A DNA stretch of 64,000 nucleotides from Erythroxylum novogranatense. Lineage: Eukaryota > Streptophyta > Magnoliopsida > Malpighiales > Erythroxylaceae. The notes below the pieces were generated by a model. The model saw nothing but the letters and a program-made list of their open reading frames with translations, had not been told where the DNA came from and searched no databases. The stretch is from NCBI GenBank assembly GCA_029891385.1, contig CM057224.1:32555005-32619004 (forward strand), written 5' to 3'. This document shows, in pieces, positions 1-13,833 of the stretch (within the stretch, counting starts at the first letter, position 1; each line of letters starts with the position of its first letter). The position numbers and the translations under genes were made by a program.

Positions 1-660
1 AATGTGTCACATCAAGAACACAAGAACACAATCACACTTTCACATGCCCATAACACTTCTATATACTATCACTTCAATACTCCGGACCTTTTCTCCGGAG
101 TTCTCAATTAACACAGTCTCACCCTTATACTTCAGAGAATTTAAAATCACTGAATTATCGCATTTAATAATTTGAGAACCGTCTAGGTCACTCACCCGGC
201 TTCTGCGTTAACGCCTGGAAGTCTTAGCAATATCGGTGGGCTAGCTTTCCAAATGCCTCTATCACAATTCAAACACTCTATTTTACACATTGCCCCATCA
301 GAAATAAAACTCATGTAGCAATTTACAACAAATACATATCATGCACTTCCGTGACATTCCATACACTATCCCTAAAATTTTCCCCGTCAAGTGCTTCCCT
401 AATTATCAGAATTCAATTTATACTCAAATCAGTCAATTCATTTCAGAAATCCAAAAGTTATTCTCCAACATATAACCATATTTTACGCCTAACTTCTATC
501 CCAAATTTCAAACCTTTAAAGACTGATTTAACATTTCCCTCCTTCATAAGAAGGAGACCCATGACTCTAACTCATACCAATAAAAAATTGTCTCCTTTGA
601 CAATTTATACAAAAAGTTATGGTTTAAAAACCAAAACATAGTCATTCGGGAAAAAGGGTC

Positions 661-787
661 CTCGCCGCGGCGAAAAGAAGCTCACCGCGGCGAGGGCATA
701 AATGAGCGTCGCGGCGTGCTCCCTTCTTCGCGTCGCGGCGTGCGCAAATTCGCGCGCTGCGACATGCGAGCCCGATCTCGCCTCCCG
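661..787. repeat. CpG-rich short-repeat cassette (CGCGGCG type) in LTR
   Basis: A sharply GC-rich patch in AT-rich LTR sequence. It contains irregular copies of CTCGCCGCGGCGA, GCGTCGCGGCGTGC and similar words, many of them palindromic (CGCCGCGGCG). Comparable patches with other sequences occur in most other long LTRs here. It gives an apparent short reading frame, but I see no reason to treat it as coding. Confidence 0.65.
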
Positions 788-1151
788 AATCTAATTTTTA
801 TCCATTTCACTCGAATTTTTCCAATATATTCAACACATAACTCAACTAAATATTACAACATCACTCACACACCAATTTCCAACTCATTTACAAACCAAAC
901 CCACTTATAGACATCCAATATTAACCAAAATCGAAAACCCTATAAACCAACATCTCAGTAACACAATCTTTAGCTATATCACTCAAAACATAATTCAATC
1001 AACTAAGCAAGAGGAAAGATACTTAAACTTACTTGATTTAGCTCACAAATTCCTTAAACTCTTCCTTAATTTCGTCAAAGAATCAAATTCTTCTTCTCTT
1101 CCTCTTCTTCTTCCACGACATCTTCATTTCTTTTCAAACCCAAATTTTCCC

Positions 1152-1159
1152 TTTTATAG
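1152..1159 (-). promoter_or_regulatory. TATA-like box of the minus-strand LTR
   Basis: The minus strand reads GCTATAAAAGGG, a good plant TATA box. It lies about 510 bp into the LTR, with a CT-rich stretch (the expected 5' leader) and a GTAAGT downstream. The placement matches TATA-like boxes in related LTRs, for example at 35927-35934. Confidence 0.5.
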
Positions 1160-1664
1160 CCTTACTAATTATGAAAAGTCCATTATGCCCCTTCTTTTAA
1201 CCTTAAGTCTTATACTCTTAAGTATCTTGCCTGAATTGCCCTCATACCAATTCTTATAACTTTACTATTTCAATTCAAAAATTCTGACCCTTAGGGACTA
1301 ATTTGAAATTCAACTCTTTCCGAATCACTCGTTTTCATGCCTATCAATTTTCCAATTCAATCATTTCATTTATTTAGACTTTCATAAATCTTTCCAAAAT
1401 TCAATAACAAAAAAATTCCTAAATCATGTCCTTAATTGGAGTGTCAATGGTACAATCATTGTACCGGAAATCTCATCAGTACCCACTCTGCAATTTAATG
1501 CTGAATACACATAAATCACTCCAGTTCAATCGACACACAAATTCACATTTTCACAAAGACACCAAGCCGGGAATTGTCACGAGTGCATGCACCATCTTGT
1601 GTACCAAAACATAACCCGATCTAAATTTACTATTTTATACTTCCCATCGGTGACGGGATACTAA

Positions 1665-3390
1665 AATTATGTCATGGCATTTTGTATAAAGAAAAGTATG
1701 AGAATATGAACGATTGATTTGAGCATGAAAATTGATTGTGTGTGGGCAAGAGAGGAACCGTTTCGTAGTCACGTGCACGTTGACATAAAGTCTTCTCCCG
1801 GCTGCCCGCTTGTGGCCCACGAGATCTGAAAATGGACTCATTTCGTTCATGGTATAAACTTCGATTTCGCCGTTTTGTTTCACGGAACCCTTGAGCCATT
1901 TGGTTGTGCATTTGCATTTGATGTGCTAAGCTATGTTTTGAATTGAGTTTCATCCAATATGTGATGATGTTATGAATTATGAAATGGGAATTGAATTGTG
2001 AATGTTGAATTGTCATTGTGAAGTGTATGCCTAATGAGTGTTTATGTGTATAGATATGGTTGTTTGTGTGGCTCATCGCCAATGGCTATAAATATTTTAG
2101 CCACTGAGCTGTGTAGCTCAACCCAATATTTTTTCCACTCCTCAGGTGCAGATCAAGAAGATCCGTAAATCCTTGCAGGCATTTGGACAGTTCCGAGAGA
2201 GTTAGCTTTTGTATTAAGTTAAGAGCTAGACTTTTGAATATCTTTAAAAGCATATTGAACATTGAGCATCAAATGTATTTTGTAACTTGTTTTAAGGTTT
2301 TGATGAAATGTCGATATGTAATTAAAGCTATGTATGAAAGCTTTGTATGAACTCCATTTTGACTTGGAAATGAATTGAAGATTGAAAAAATTCCCTTGTG
2401 TATATGCTTATTTATCTTGTTGTGTGCAATGCCCATTTCAGGTTCCATAGGGGTGTAAATTATATGTTGAATTCATGGGAGAAAACTGGGTTGATTTAGG
2501 CTGTATTGGGCAAAATGGTCTTCTTGAACTTTGTAATTTATCCTTTTAACTTTTCAACGGTATAAAGTTGGCGAAATTTGGATATCAGAGTTGAGAGATA
2601 TGAGCTTTATAAATAATGATGCTGTATGGGAGGTATGAACATGACAGCTATGATGAATGATGAAAGTTTATGTATAATATGAGTTATATGAGTTGCGATT
2701 TGGGAGTTTAATGCATTCAAATTGGTAATTTCATGTTTGTGGAGTGTTATTACACTTGAAGGGTTGGATTTGGGGAGTTTATGAGTATATATGGTGTTAG
2801 GATAAAGGTTGGAAGCATTGAAGAGACTTGGAAGGGGATTTGGGTCACACATGTTCGTTAAACGGACATGGATGTCAGTTTAACGAACCTTATCGGGCGA
2901 AAAGGACCCTCCGCCCAGTGTGTGTTCGTTAAACGGACATGGATGTCCGTTTAATGGACATTCTCGGATGAAAAATGGCTTTTTAGCCAGTGTATGTTCA
3001 TCGGACACCCTCGGGTCAGCTACAATAAATCGTGATTTTTGACCAGTTTGGAGGCCGAATATCATTTTGAGGTCTTCATAAGAGTTGTAGATCTCGATGT
3101 CTTCTTTCCAATGGTCTAAGAAAATCCGACATTTATAGAAGAAGTTATGGCAAACGCTTCAAGACATGTTCAGTTGGAATAAGGACATAAACATATTGGA
3201 TTCTCTTGACCATAACTTCTTCGTCCGACCTCCAAATTGAGTGATTCTTGAAGCGTTGGATTTCTAACACGTTTTGCTATCTCTCCATAAAAATTGGTAG
3301 CTTTTGGATTTAAATTCGAAAGGATTGATTCAAACCAAGTGAGGGTTCGTTGAAATAACCCTACAAGGAAACCCGCTTACGCTTTTTGTT
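1665..3390 (+). mobile_element. Plus-strand LTR remnants, composite
   Basis: Orientation is opposite to both neighbours. The part around 1745-1870 (CTTCTCCCGGCTGCCCGC) is the reverse complement of a block in the TGTTGG-family LTRs (55600-55660 and 60400-60440). At 2106-2119 there is the hairpin GAGCTGTGTAGCTC and at 2145 the end of a splice-acceptor-like CTCCTCAG, both in the order seen in that family. A palindromic cassette sits at 2851-3018. A word shared with other LTRs, ending GTGATTCTTGAAGCG, is near 3240. I cannot fix the internal joins, and this is probably two truncated pieces. Confidence 0.5.
2851..3018. repeat. Repeated 35-bp palindrome (GTTCGTTAAACGGACAT arms)
   Basis: From about 2853 the arm GTTCGTTAAACGGACAT is followed after two bases by nearly its reverse complement (ATGTCAGTTTAACGAAC), giving a 17-bp-arm hairpin with one mismatch. 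A second copy starts near 2926, and a degenerate third lies near 2995. The copies are separated by stretches containing TCGGGCGAAAAGG and TCGGATGAAAAATGG. This occupies the place held by CpG-rich cassettes in related LTRs. Confidence 0.7.
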
Positions 3391-4930
3391 TCTGAATCGG
3401 ATAGTTGGGCTCAGGAAACGGGGTCCAACACCTTGGTTGGGCTTTAGGAACAGGGCCCAACATCGGGCCTGGTTGCCCTCGCGACCCGTTCATGAGGCGA
3501 CCAGTTCGCGGTCGCGAGCTGGTCACGAGACGACCAGTTTGCGATCGCGAGCTAGTAGCAATCGCGAAATGCGACCTTTTTTTTCAACTCAAAAACTCCT
3601 AACTTCCAAAATACATAACTTTTGACTCCAAAATTTACAAACTTGGTATAAAAAGAAAGATAAAAGGAAGCTCTACAACTTCCATGAAGAACTTAAAAAT
3701 CAATTCCGTCTCTAAAGGGTCAAAATCCTAATAAAAATTTCTATCCAAATAATGTCTCCCTAAACAATAAGTCAACTTTGAAAATTTCTATCTTTCAGCT
3801 CTAAGGTCCAAAAATTTCATACTTTATATCAATGAAAAGATAAAAAAGCAACCTACAACTTTCATGAAGGATAGAAAAATCAAGTTGGCCTCTAAGAGAG
3901 TCAAAAACTACTTCAAAGTTTCTGTCCACTAATACTCTTCTGAAACAGTAACATCAACTTGTAAAAATCATAACTTCCTATTTCATAGCCTAAAATTTTC
4001 ATACTTTACATCAATGAAAAAATCAAAACATAATCTAAAACTTTCATGAAGAACTTCAAAGCAATTTCAACCTCTAACTAGGTCAATTTTTCAATCAAAG
4101 TTTCTGTCAGAAATGTGTCATCCTAAAACAACATCCAACTTCCAAATTTCATATCTTCCCATTTCCACAACCAAAAATAACATATTATACATCATTGTAA
4201 AGGTATAAATTTCCTCTACAACTTTTATATAGACCATTTACTCCAATTCAAACCACATCAGTCCATAATTTTCTTCAAAACACAGTATACACAAATATAT
4301 ACTTATGAGCATTTTTAAAAACAAAGCAAAATAACCTTAACTTTGAAAGATCATAACTTTTAATCCCGATATCAAAAAATGTCATATTTTAAGGTGATAG
4401 AAAGCTCTCAACAATTTCTCAAAGTTTTATGAAGATTATTTTATCAAAATTTCTCTAGATCAATCCAGAAAAATTCACAAAAATTTCAGATCAAAAAGTC
4501 AATTTTCTGTTACTATTTATCTCACAAAGTCAAACTTTCAATTCCGTATACTTTAACTCTTTCATTATTTATTTCTTGCTTTTTAATTTCCATTAAATCA
4601 AAATATTCACTCTAAATTTCATAACACATACATATTTCCTCAAAACTTCAAAGTCATCAAAAATCTAAAAATCACTATTTTAACATCATTTATATTAAAG
4701 CTCAAAACCACCCATAACATATCCATATACCAAAACATACTAATTTCATGCAACCTTAATCATATTAATCCAATTTGCTCAAACTAACCTTGCTCAAATA
4801 GCACATTAAACACAATCATTTCAATTCTTGCATTTTTTTCTTTCCTTTGTACATGCATAATTCACCCCGAAATTCTCCTTTAATTGTCATTTAATAATTT
4901 TACATTTCAATCAAGGATCGGGGTCCAACA
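3390..4930 (-). mobile_element. TGTTGG-family LTR fragment (minus), start end intact
   Basis: The right edge reads GGGGTCCAACA, the reverse complement of the LTR start TGTTGGACCCC. The same edge is seen at 40969, 42893 and 62094. The body consists of about 190-bp imperfect modules (3600-4450) built around CATGAAGAACTT, CCTCTAA and TTTCTGTC, as in 57850-58480. A GC-rich cassette (3466-3573) lies at the left. No polypurine tract follows 4930, so this is a truncated or solo LTR and not the edge of an internal domain. Confidence 0.65.
3466..3573. repeat. GC-rich cassette, GGTCGCGAGC type
   Basis: Irregular repeats of GCGACCAGTTCGCGGTCGCGAGCT-like words with interlocking short palindromes. The apparent reading frames through it (3386-3625) are by-products of the composition. 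Confidence 0.6.
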
Positions 4931-5658
4931 TGAAGAGTAAGTGTATGAGCACTATGTAAATGTTAAGAGAGACTATTGCAGTCAGTTGGGAGCCACAACC
5001 AACAATATGTTGGAGGATAAGTTTTAGGTGGCTTAGAACACACATTTGTTTCCACTCTGTTTCCTCACTTTTTTTTTTTGCTTTTTATGACTCTTCAACC
5101 ATTATTGTACACATTCACAAGCCTTTTGCATGCACCTCAAGTTCTTGCTTGTACATCATTAAATAAAAAGTTAAAGTTGAATCAATTTACAATTTAAATT
5201 AAACATTTTAAAGAAATTAATATTTTTTTAAAATTATAAAAGTTTTGAATCTTAATTAAATTTTAATACAAAGGTTAGAATTCTAATTTTTCCATATGAT
5301 AAAACTAATCTAATGGATGGTTTAAAATCAACCAAACACATGGCCATCCAACTTAGTTATTCAATGAATAGAATCGACTCGTTAAAACAAGTTCTCTCAA
5401 CACATCGTGAAGATGATGTAATAAAAAGTCCAAAATGAAAAAGAAATGATTTTAAGTTTTTGACGATTTCAAAAGTGGGTTTATTGGAGGGTGAATGTTG
5501 TAGGTTGTGAATTTAAAAGTGGTCCAATAGTTACAATGAAGCTCGGTAACATTCACTAGAGCATTGGTAACATTACCATAATTTTAGGTAGCCATTTCCT
5601 GAGTTATATGACTAGTTTAATGGAAACTCGCCTATGTAAGTATAACTTGAGTCACTAA
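4931..5658. other. AT-rich intergenic sequence
   Basis: I see no gene. The 68-codon open frame at 4960-5166 lacks homology I recognise and crosses a poly-T run. The interval 5160-5300 is very AT-rich. Confidence 0.5.
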
Positions 5659-6036
5659 GGCTATGTTTAGTAGGAAGTTTATTAATAGAATAGAATGAAA
5701 TATAATATTATTACGTTATTTGAGAGGAGGGTTTATAATGAAATAAAATAAAATAGGATAGAATATGAGGGTTTCATATTACATTCTATTATATCCTAAA
5801 TAGTAAAATGAGAAACCTCTAATTTGGAAGGTTTAGGATTAATGTAAAATGATAAACAATTTTTACTATATCACATTACAAACCTTTATTCTAAACAATA
5901 TTTTACTATATTATATCACGAATCATTCCTTTCTTTCAAACAACAATTTTATAATATTATATCCATTTATATTTAGTTATATTATAAATTATTTTATTCT
6001 ATTTCATTAAAAATCTTACATGCAACTAAACATACC
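5659..6036. mobile_element. Tourist-like MITE (PIF/Harbinger type)
   Basis: A 378-bp element with no coding capacity. The left end GGCTATGTTTAG and the right end CTAAACATACC are imperfect inverted repeats. The flanks are TAA (5656-5658) and TTA (6037-6039), the 3-bp target site typical of PIF/Harbinger. Inner sequence continues the inverted similarity (AGAATAGAATGAAAT against ATTTTATTCTATTTCATT), so the transcript could fold back. The superfamily call rests on the flanking triplet and GGC-TGTTT-like ends. Confidence 0.6.
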
Positions 6037-6429
6037 TTAAAGTGCTCCGTATGCTGACACACATACACTATCGAAGGTGAGATAAGAAAGTTTGGAAGAG
6101 CTTAGTGTATGTATCAAAAGTAGAAGTTACATCTGTACATCGTTAATGATGACGAAAGGAAAAAATTTGTAATGTTTGTTTTGGGCATAAAATGGAATTT
6201 AGACTTATGACTATACAAGTTATTTGACATTGTTCATAGAGAAATCGTCTTCTTTTTTTAAAATTTTAAATAACTCTTTTGGTACGCTCCAACTGCAAAG
6301 TAGTTTACAGGTCAACCACTATTTGCATAAATCTCATTACCTTTTATTATAATCTTTTATGATCTTTCTTCTAACCAAAAAAAATGCCACTTCATCATTG
6401 ACAATGATGAAATCACGTTTAGCTTTGAA

Positions 6430-6665
6430 TCAATATTGACTAGGAAACGACATGCCGTTAAGTTGTTTTGTTACTATTAAGGAAGTAAAAGGGAGGAAGT
6501 GCAAATGACGCAAAAGCTGGTGTTGGTTAAGATTTAAGAAATAAAGCGGAGGCAGAGCAGTCGAATATCGTCCTTCTCTCTCCATCTCTTGACCAACACC
6601 ATAATCAATTAAACGACCCAATATTGTATCTTTGATTAAGGATTTTAGATTCAATTGTTGCTTAC
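6430..6665 (+). promoter_or_regulatory. Probable promoter and 5' leader of GOS11-like gene
   Basis: Sequence immediately upstream of the GOS11 start. It includes a pyrimidine-rich stretch (about 6569-6590, CCTTCTCTCTCCATCTC) typical of plant 5' leaders. I see no convincing TATA box, which is common for housekeeping genes. The transcription start cannot be placed from sequence. A 74-codon antisense open frame here has no recognisable product. Confidence 0.35.
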
Positions 6666-8874
6666 ATGGATTTGCCTAGCTCTTGGGACACCCTTCGCAA
6701 GCAGGTTGCTTTCTTCTCTTATTTCCGCTGTTTCTGTTTTTTATTCTTTGATTATTGATTGGATATAAGGACAGGACGATTGGTTGTTTTTAGAAAATTC
6801 TTTCAAATTAGTTTTTCTTATTATGGTGCATTATTTGATTGTTGTTGCAAAACTTGGCAATTTGAGGGTTTGATATGGGTGTTTATCTGCATTTGTTTTC
6901 CTTTTTTTTTGGCAAAATTCTGCTTTGGGGTTATGGAACTTGAGCAGTTTTCCTTAAAGAAATTGTTTCTTCTGTAAATTCGTACAATATTTTCCGTTTG
7001 AGGAATTGCGGGCCTGAATTATATGGCACAAATTAGTGTTTTTCTTTTCAGAGATGTTGATGGATTTTTTTTTTTATTATAGGCGAGGAAACTTGAGGCT
7101 CAGTTGGATGAACAGATGATTGTGTATCGTAAATTGGTCTCTGCAAAGGTTTCTACTAAAGTTGATTCTGCTGAGACTAATCTTGAATCAGGGATTGAGC
7201 TCCTTCTTAAACAGCTCCAACATGTGAATTCTCAAATGCAAGCTTGGGTTTCATCTGGCGGATCCGAAATGGTTTCTCATACTCTCACTCGACACCAAGA
7301 AATTCTTCAAGATCTCACTCAGGTGAGATTTCCATATTTATACGGGCTTTCCTTACAATTTAATGTGCAATCTCTGGTTTAAAGGTTTTGTTTATGGTCT
7401 TAAGATGATTCGACTTGCTTTTTTGAGGTGTGCACTCGTGAGAGTTAATTATATCATGAAGCTGAATCTGATTTTACTTTCTTATTTCTTTAAGCACCAT
7501 TTGTTAACCTTTCCGACTGTTGTACTTTTTGACTGGAAGTCCTTTTCTTTGTTTTACATTAGTTAAATTTGCAAGTTGATAGTTAGATTTTGTTGTTCCT
7601 TTGTCATCTAATAACTTGTGGAGATTGCTAAAGAAGGATCTGAAGTTCTTATAATATACTGCAAAACTCATTCCATTATTTATCAAATGGGGAGAAGAAA
7701 TAGGATAGCTGGTTTGGTGCTTTTCTTACTACCTTCGTTTTTTATTTGATCAATTTTATGTTGGGTCGCTGGTACTTAGTATGTTGGACTTACTCTTTCT
7801 CTCGCTCCCGCACACATATGCTCATGCTCACGCACACACACATGATTACTGATTGGAACATCTCTATCTTTGGCACCCAGGCCTCCAGTTATATGCACTG
7901 AAAATGTAGTATATTATTTATCTTTTTTACATCCTTATGTCATACAATGACTGAAATCATCACACACTGGAAGTTATGTGATTGACTTGCAGGAATTTTT
8001 TCGTCTACGATCCAGTCTAAAAGCAAAGCAAGAGCATGCTTCTCTTCTTGAAGATTTTAGGGAGTTTGATCGAACAAGATTAGACTTGGAAGATGGTGCC
8101 GGTTTGGCAGAGCAAGCACTTCTCAAAGAGCACGCATCCATTAGCCGAAATACAGGACAGGTATAGTCATGCAGATCGCCTGTTCTTCTGTTATACATTC
8201 ATGATGTACCAAAAGTAGCACCTTTATCTTATATTCTTATACATACATAGATACATATGTATAATCTTTTTTTAACGCAGATGGATACTGTAATCTCTCA
8301 AGCTCAAGCTACTCTGGGTGCTTTAGTTCAGCAACGTTCGACTTTTGGTGGAATCAACTCAAAGCTCAGCAATGTTGGCAGTCGCCTACCATCGGTAAGA
8401 ATTCCTGTATTTTAATTGTATATAACCAATAACTCTTCATCACTTAGTAAGCCCTCTGGTCCGAGTCAAGTTCTATCGTAGGCGATTGCTTTGCTATACG
8501 TGGATCGGTTTCCTTTATTTAGATTATTAAGAGTAAGGTGATTGAGCACTGAAGGCTGAAGCATCCATGTTAACCATTATAGATTCTTCAAAATAAACTG
8601 GAAACCTGATGCGTAATAAAAGGAAATTTCTTTTGGAAAGCTAAAAACTAATTGCCTTTTCGTAACAGATCATTCCATTAGGTGTTGAATTATTCATCAC
8701 TCAAGACTTAATATATGTCGCAGTACTGAGTAATGTACTTTCTTTTGAGTAATGATGCAGATAAATCATATTCTCTCTGCAATAAAGAGGAAAAAGTCAA
8801 TGGATACTGTCATACTTTCCCTTGTTGCATCAGTATGCACCTTCCTTATCTTTATCTACTGGTTGACCAAGTAA
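6666..8874 (+). CDS. GOS11: Golgi SNARE GOS11-like (Golgi SNAP receptor complex member 1-1)
   Basis: Five exons: 6666-6704, 7083-7322, 7993-8160, 8281-8394 and 8761-8874. All introns are GT-AG and fall on codon boundaries. The product is 224 residues, close to the roughly 223 of Arabidopsis GOS11. It starts MDLPSSWDTLRKQARKLEAQ, and exon 2 holds the family signature QMQAWVSSGGSEMVSHTL. The Qb-SNARE helix runs from about residue 128 to 195 (DTVISQAQATLGAL, then QQRSTFGGINSKL). A basic KRKK precedes a single C-terminal membrane anchor (about 204-222), so it is a tail-anchored protein facing the cytosol. Known role of the family: a Qb-SNARE in vesicle fusion within the Golgi. No stop or frameshift is seen. 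GOS12 is excluded by the N-terminus and length. Confidence 0.95.
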
Positions 8875-10421
8875 GAACATGAGTTTCACGTGTTCGTGGT
8901 AGGTGTTATGGTGGTATATTTGGAGTCAACGGCGACATTTGGAGTGGATTATCCATTGTATTTCCAAAAAAAAAAAACAATACGTTTTGTAAAAGGCATT
9001 GCTTGATTTGTCTGGATATGAACGATTCATTTTAGTTGAAACTAAAACATCAATTTAATGCATTCTTCTCAACACACAGCCCTGGATTGCGGGGTTGCTA
9101 TACGCTTGTGATATTGGACTCACCCAGATAGTAAGTTGTTTAAAATTCATAGCAAAATTCTGAATCAGTCAACCATAACCATGGCTTGTAGTTATATATT
9201 TTTATGAAGTGGAATTTATACCACTACAAAAATTGATCTGTGTAAGGAGAAGATTCCAATTTTTTTTAACGTTCCATGAATGTTTGTCACTAAGGAACTA
9301 AAAAAGATAATAACGTCCTGAGCTTTGATCTTGCCAGCAGATTACCATCAAACCTAGCAGGGAATCTGAATAGGAAGTAAGGGGAGAGGAAATGATAGAA
9401 GGGGTAACATTCGAACATTGTCTTCCATATACTTCAGTTCCTGCCAGTATAAATTAACCAAATTCGATTAGTGAGTTACTGTTATGAACTTTTTTTTTGA
9501 GAAATTAAAAAATTTCATTAATGATAAAGGATAAACAATGAACATTTTACCAACTCTAGCTTCCGCACATCTAGTATTAGTAATATAAATAATAGCAGTA
9601 AGTAACTTTAAGTAATTTCAAAAGTATTTCTTAATCTTTAAATCCTTTAAATGATTTTTAAAAATTCTTTTCTTACGAATTTTATTAAAATAATAACAAA
9701 TTATATGCAAAATGAATATCACATATAATTAATCAAATATTATTAATATAAAACTTAATTTAGAAAAATAACTTATTGGAGTTATTTTAAATTATTCATT
9801 TGAGTAGGATTTAATTAAATCAAGTCTACTTTAAAGTCATCATTTTGAACTTTATTTGAAGATTATTTTTCTTCCCGATGTTAAATGTTCAAAACTACTC
9901 TTCTTGGCACTTTGTTACTTAAGTTTTAGCTTTAATTATCAAATCATTGATAAAAATTGATTATGAGGAGATCTCTCAAATTTAATTGATTTACCGTATC
10001 ATATGTATGCTAGATTAGTGGTACAATTAAAACATATTTTATTGCATATATAACCGAATAATAAAACTTACAAATGTTCTTTATAGTATCAGAGCCTCAA
10101 AGGTGTTGATTTTTCTAGTAGCCAGTAGTTTTGCTTCTTGGCCTTGAAGAAATTGCTAAGAATATTAGAGAAGTCAAGGACTTTTTCAAATAAATTCAAT
10201 GCACTTCCGCTGAATCAACTACCTTTGTTTTTAAATCTAAAATTCTAATAGTCTTTGAAGCCCCGTATTCCAATTGCCTTCCTTTTCACGGCTTGCAAAT
10301 ACGAAGGTACTCTTCTAAGTCTTTGATTTATTTCTCGATAAGCCGACACTTCCTCTTTTGTGAGTGTGCTCGCCATAAAATTTTTGCCCACGCATGGCGT
10401 AAGCTCCGGGAGTTACCCTGT
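8875..10421. other. 3' flank of GOS11 and AT-rich intergenic DNA
   Basis: The 3' untranslated region probably ends within about 200 bp; an A12 run lies at 8967-8978. I could not fix a poly(A) signal. From about 9480 the sequence is AT-rich with no credible reading frame. The only recognisable item is the primer-binding-like word at 10085-10096. Confidence 0.4.
10085..10096 (+). other. Primer-binding-site-like word, possible copia remnant
   Basis: AGTATCAGAGCC is one base from the initiator-Met primer site TGGTATCAGAGC and lies just after AT-rich sequence containing CTTACA, as after an LTR end. The downstream text resembles the start of a decayed gag but I cannot read a domain. It could be chance. 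Confidence 0.25.
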
Positions 10422-12219
<1,798 letters not shown>

Positions 12220-12728
12220 TAGCGTTAGTAAACATGAATGATACAAATCTTCTTGTCTCCAGAATTCCGTAACACCCAAGCTAATTCAACTATAGCTATA
12301 GTTGCTTAACAGTAGTTTGTCTCATAAAACTCACCATAATGTTGGGATAATGATAAGGATAAAATCAAGTTAGTTGTTGTACAATACAAAAACTCAATCT
12401 GCTATATCCTAAGAAGCATAGACACGGACACGAATACGCGACACGACACGGATACGAACACGGACATGGAGACACATCAACTTCTAAAATTTAGTAGACA
12501 CGGACACGACATATATATATATATATATTATAAAATTTAGAATTAAGAAATTTTTTTAGAATTCATATTTCAAGACTTCCAAAAGTTTAGAATCTAAAAA
12601 AACATGGAACATATATTTTATTAAACAATTTGTCTACAATCTTCTATCCAAAAGTAAAATTAGTCATTAACATGGGCATTTACAACAAAAAATCTAACTA
12701 AAGTATCCACTCTCTAATCACTTTACTC
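12220..12728 (-). other. 3' flank of the hAT gene with GACACGG repeats
   Basis: Downstream (minus strand) of the hAT stop codon. At about 12417-12505 the plus strand has clustered variants of GACACGGACACG and CGACACGACACGGATACG, like subterminal repeats of hAT elements. A short (AT)n lies near 12510-12528. I could not identify the terminal inverted repeat or the 8-bp target duplication. Confidence 0.4.
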
Positions 12729-12774
12729 TCAAACATTGGCATTGCTTTCATCAGCAAAGATCATACTCTCTATC
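12729..12774 (-). pseudogene. hAT transposase, last codons, separated by the CRM insertion
   Basis: The minus strand continues the hAT frame that stops at 28354. After removing one copy of the 5-bp target duplication, the frame runs in phase from ...SFDEPEM (right side) into ESMIFADESNANV and the stop at 12729-12731. This exon is too short to find alone. Its phase match is the evidence that the 15.6-kb block between was inserted into the hAT gene. Confidence 0.75.
12770..12774. repeat. Target-site duplication of CRM element, left copy (CTATC)
   Basis: CTATC abuts the LTR start. The right partner is CCATC at 28354-28358, one transition different. Confidence 0.7.
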
Positions 12775-13833
12775 TGATGGGAGACCCAATAAGAACTTGT
12801 CTTATAGAACCTTCAACAAGATGGAACTATGCCCGGGAGTAGATAGAATCAAGCAAACACACGAAATCTCAAGAAACAAATTGAAAAGATAGAAACAGAA
12901 CACAAAGAAAAAATGGGCAGTTAGAAGAATGTTGGTCGATGAAAAGAACCCTAAGAGAACTTTGTCTCTTAAAACCCTAGCAAGAATGTTGGTCAATGGA
13001 AAGAACCCTAAGAGAACTTGTCTCTTAGAACTCTAACCTTAGGACGCCACAAAGGAAAACCACTCATTTGATAAGTCAAGTATTCTCAAAGAATACAAAG
13101 AAAGCAAGAAAGCTCTCAATATTATTTCTAAATGAAAGATCCCCTTTCAAAGTACATAAAGGGTGTCTATTTATAGGGAAAACTTCCTAACTTAATGTCC
13201 TAAAGAAGATACTAAATAAAATGAAACAAATCAATCCCTAAAAGGAAACAAAATAAACTTATAAAGGTGTTAACTAGATCACCTTATTTCAAGAAAACAA
13301 AAAGGAAACTAAATAAAACATGATCTCAATATGTTAGACCTTAGGGATCACGTCCTTATCCTTATTTTTAAGTGGCACATGCTTGTCACATGGTACTTTA
13401 AGTGAGTTCTCCCAATTGGACTCCATGTGGGCCTTTGGACACTTTATGTTGGGCTTCAAGGAATAAAACAATGCCTCTTGGACCTTTTTGAGATGAAATC
13501 TGACTCAACAATATGGGCTCTATCTCTTGAAGATCTTGGATTAAACAATTCAATGCTTGCTTCATTACTTTGGCCCTAGCTCTTGTCATTGGGCCTCCAA
13601 CATCTTGTAATGAATCTTTAGGAATATTAGACTTGAATGTTGGGCCTTTGATATGGGAATTTCGTTTATCTCCTTTCCTTGAACATTCAAACTTCAAATC
13701 TGATCCAATTTCAGCTCCCAAGCCTCCTTTTGCAAGCTTATGTCCATGCAAGTCACGTCCTAGGTTTCCTTGAGGCGAATCACACCATCGATGCGTTTCT
13801 TCTTGTCTTTCACATGCCTATGATTCTCCATCA
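12775..13833 (-). mobile_element. CRM chromovirus 3' LTR
   Basis: A 1059-bp LTR, TGATGGGAG at the left edge and CTCCATCA at the right edge on the plus strand. The TGATG...CATCA termini are the hallmark of CRM elements. It pairs with 19202-19275 plus 27368-28353. By eye I count about 31 differences over about 990 aligned bp (about 3%). The minus-strand pol frame runs through the polypurine tract into this LTR, ending at a stop at 13818-13820. Confidence 0.9.

Larger units (their letters stand above)
1..1664 (-). mobile_element. Tekay/Del-type LTR fragment (minus), cut by window edge
   Basis: Read on the minus strand this resembles the long LTRs at 31366-36512. The LTR start lies near 1664 as a decayed form of TGTAACATCCC. 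It is followed by CACCGATGGGAAG, then a TATA-like box at 1152-1159, a CT-rich leader (about 1075-1130 on the plus strand), a donor-like GTAAGT (1032 down to 1027), a CpG-rich cassette (661-787) and the block around 190-285 (CTCACCCGGCTTC, GCCTGGAAGTC). The last block corresponds to 34960-35060 in a better copy. No reading frame belongs to it. The LTR end lies beyond the left edge, so I cannot tell whether it is a solo LTR or part of an element. Confidence 0.7.

Noticed and set aside
661..787. CRISPR-like array
   Set aside because: Repeats are irregular, lack uniform spacers, and the DNA is plant nuclear.
3386..3625. Arg-rich short open frames across GC-rich patches (also 38755-39094, 35413-35685, 57500-57834, 61195-61413)
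   Set aside because: They exist only because the CpG cassettes lack stop codons; different copies give unrelated peptides.
6430..6654. Antisense 74-codon frame upstream of GOS11
   Set aside because: It overlaps the likely promoter and 5' leader and shows no known domain.
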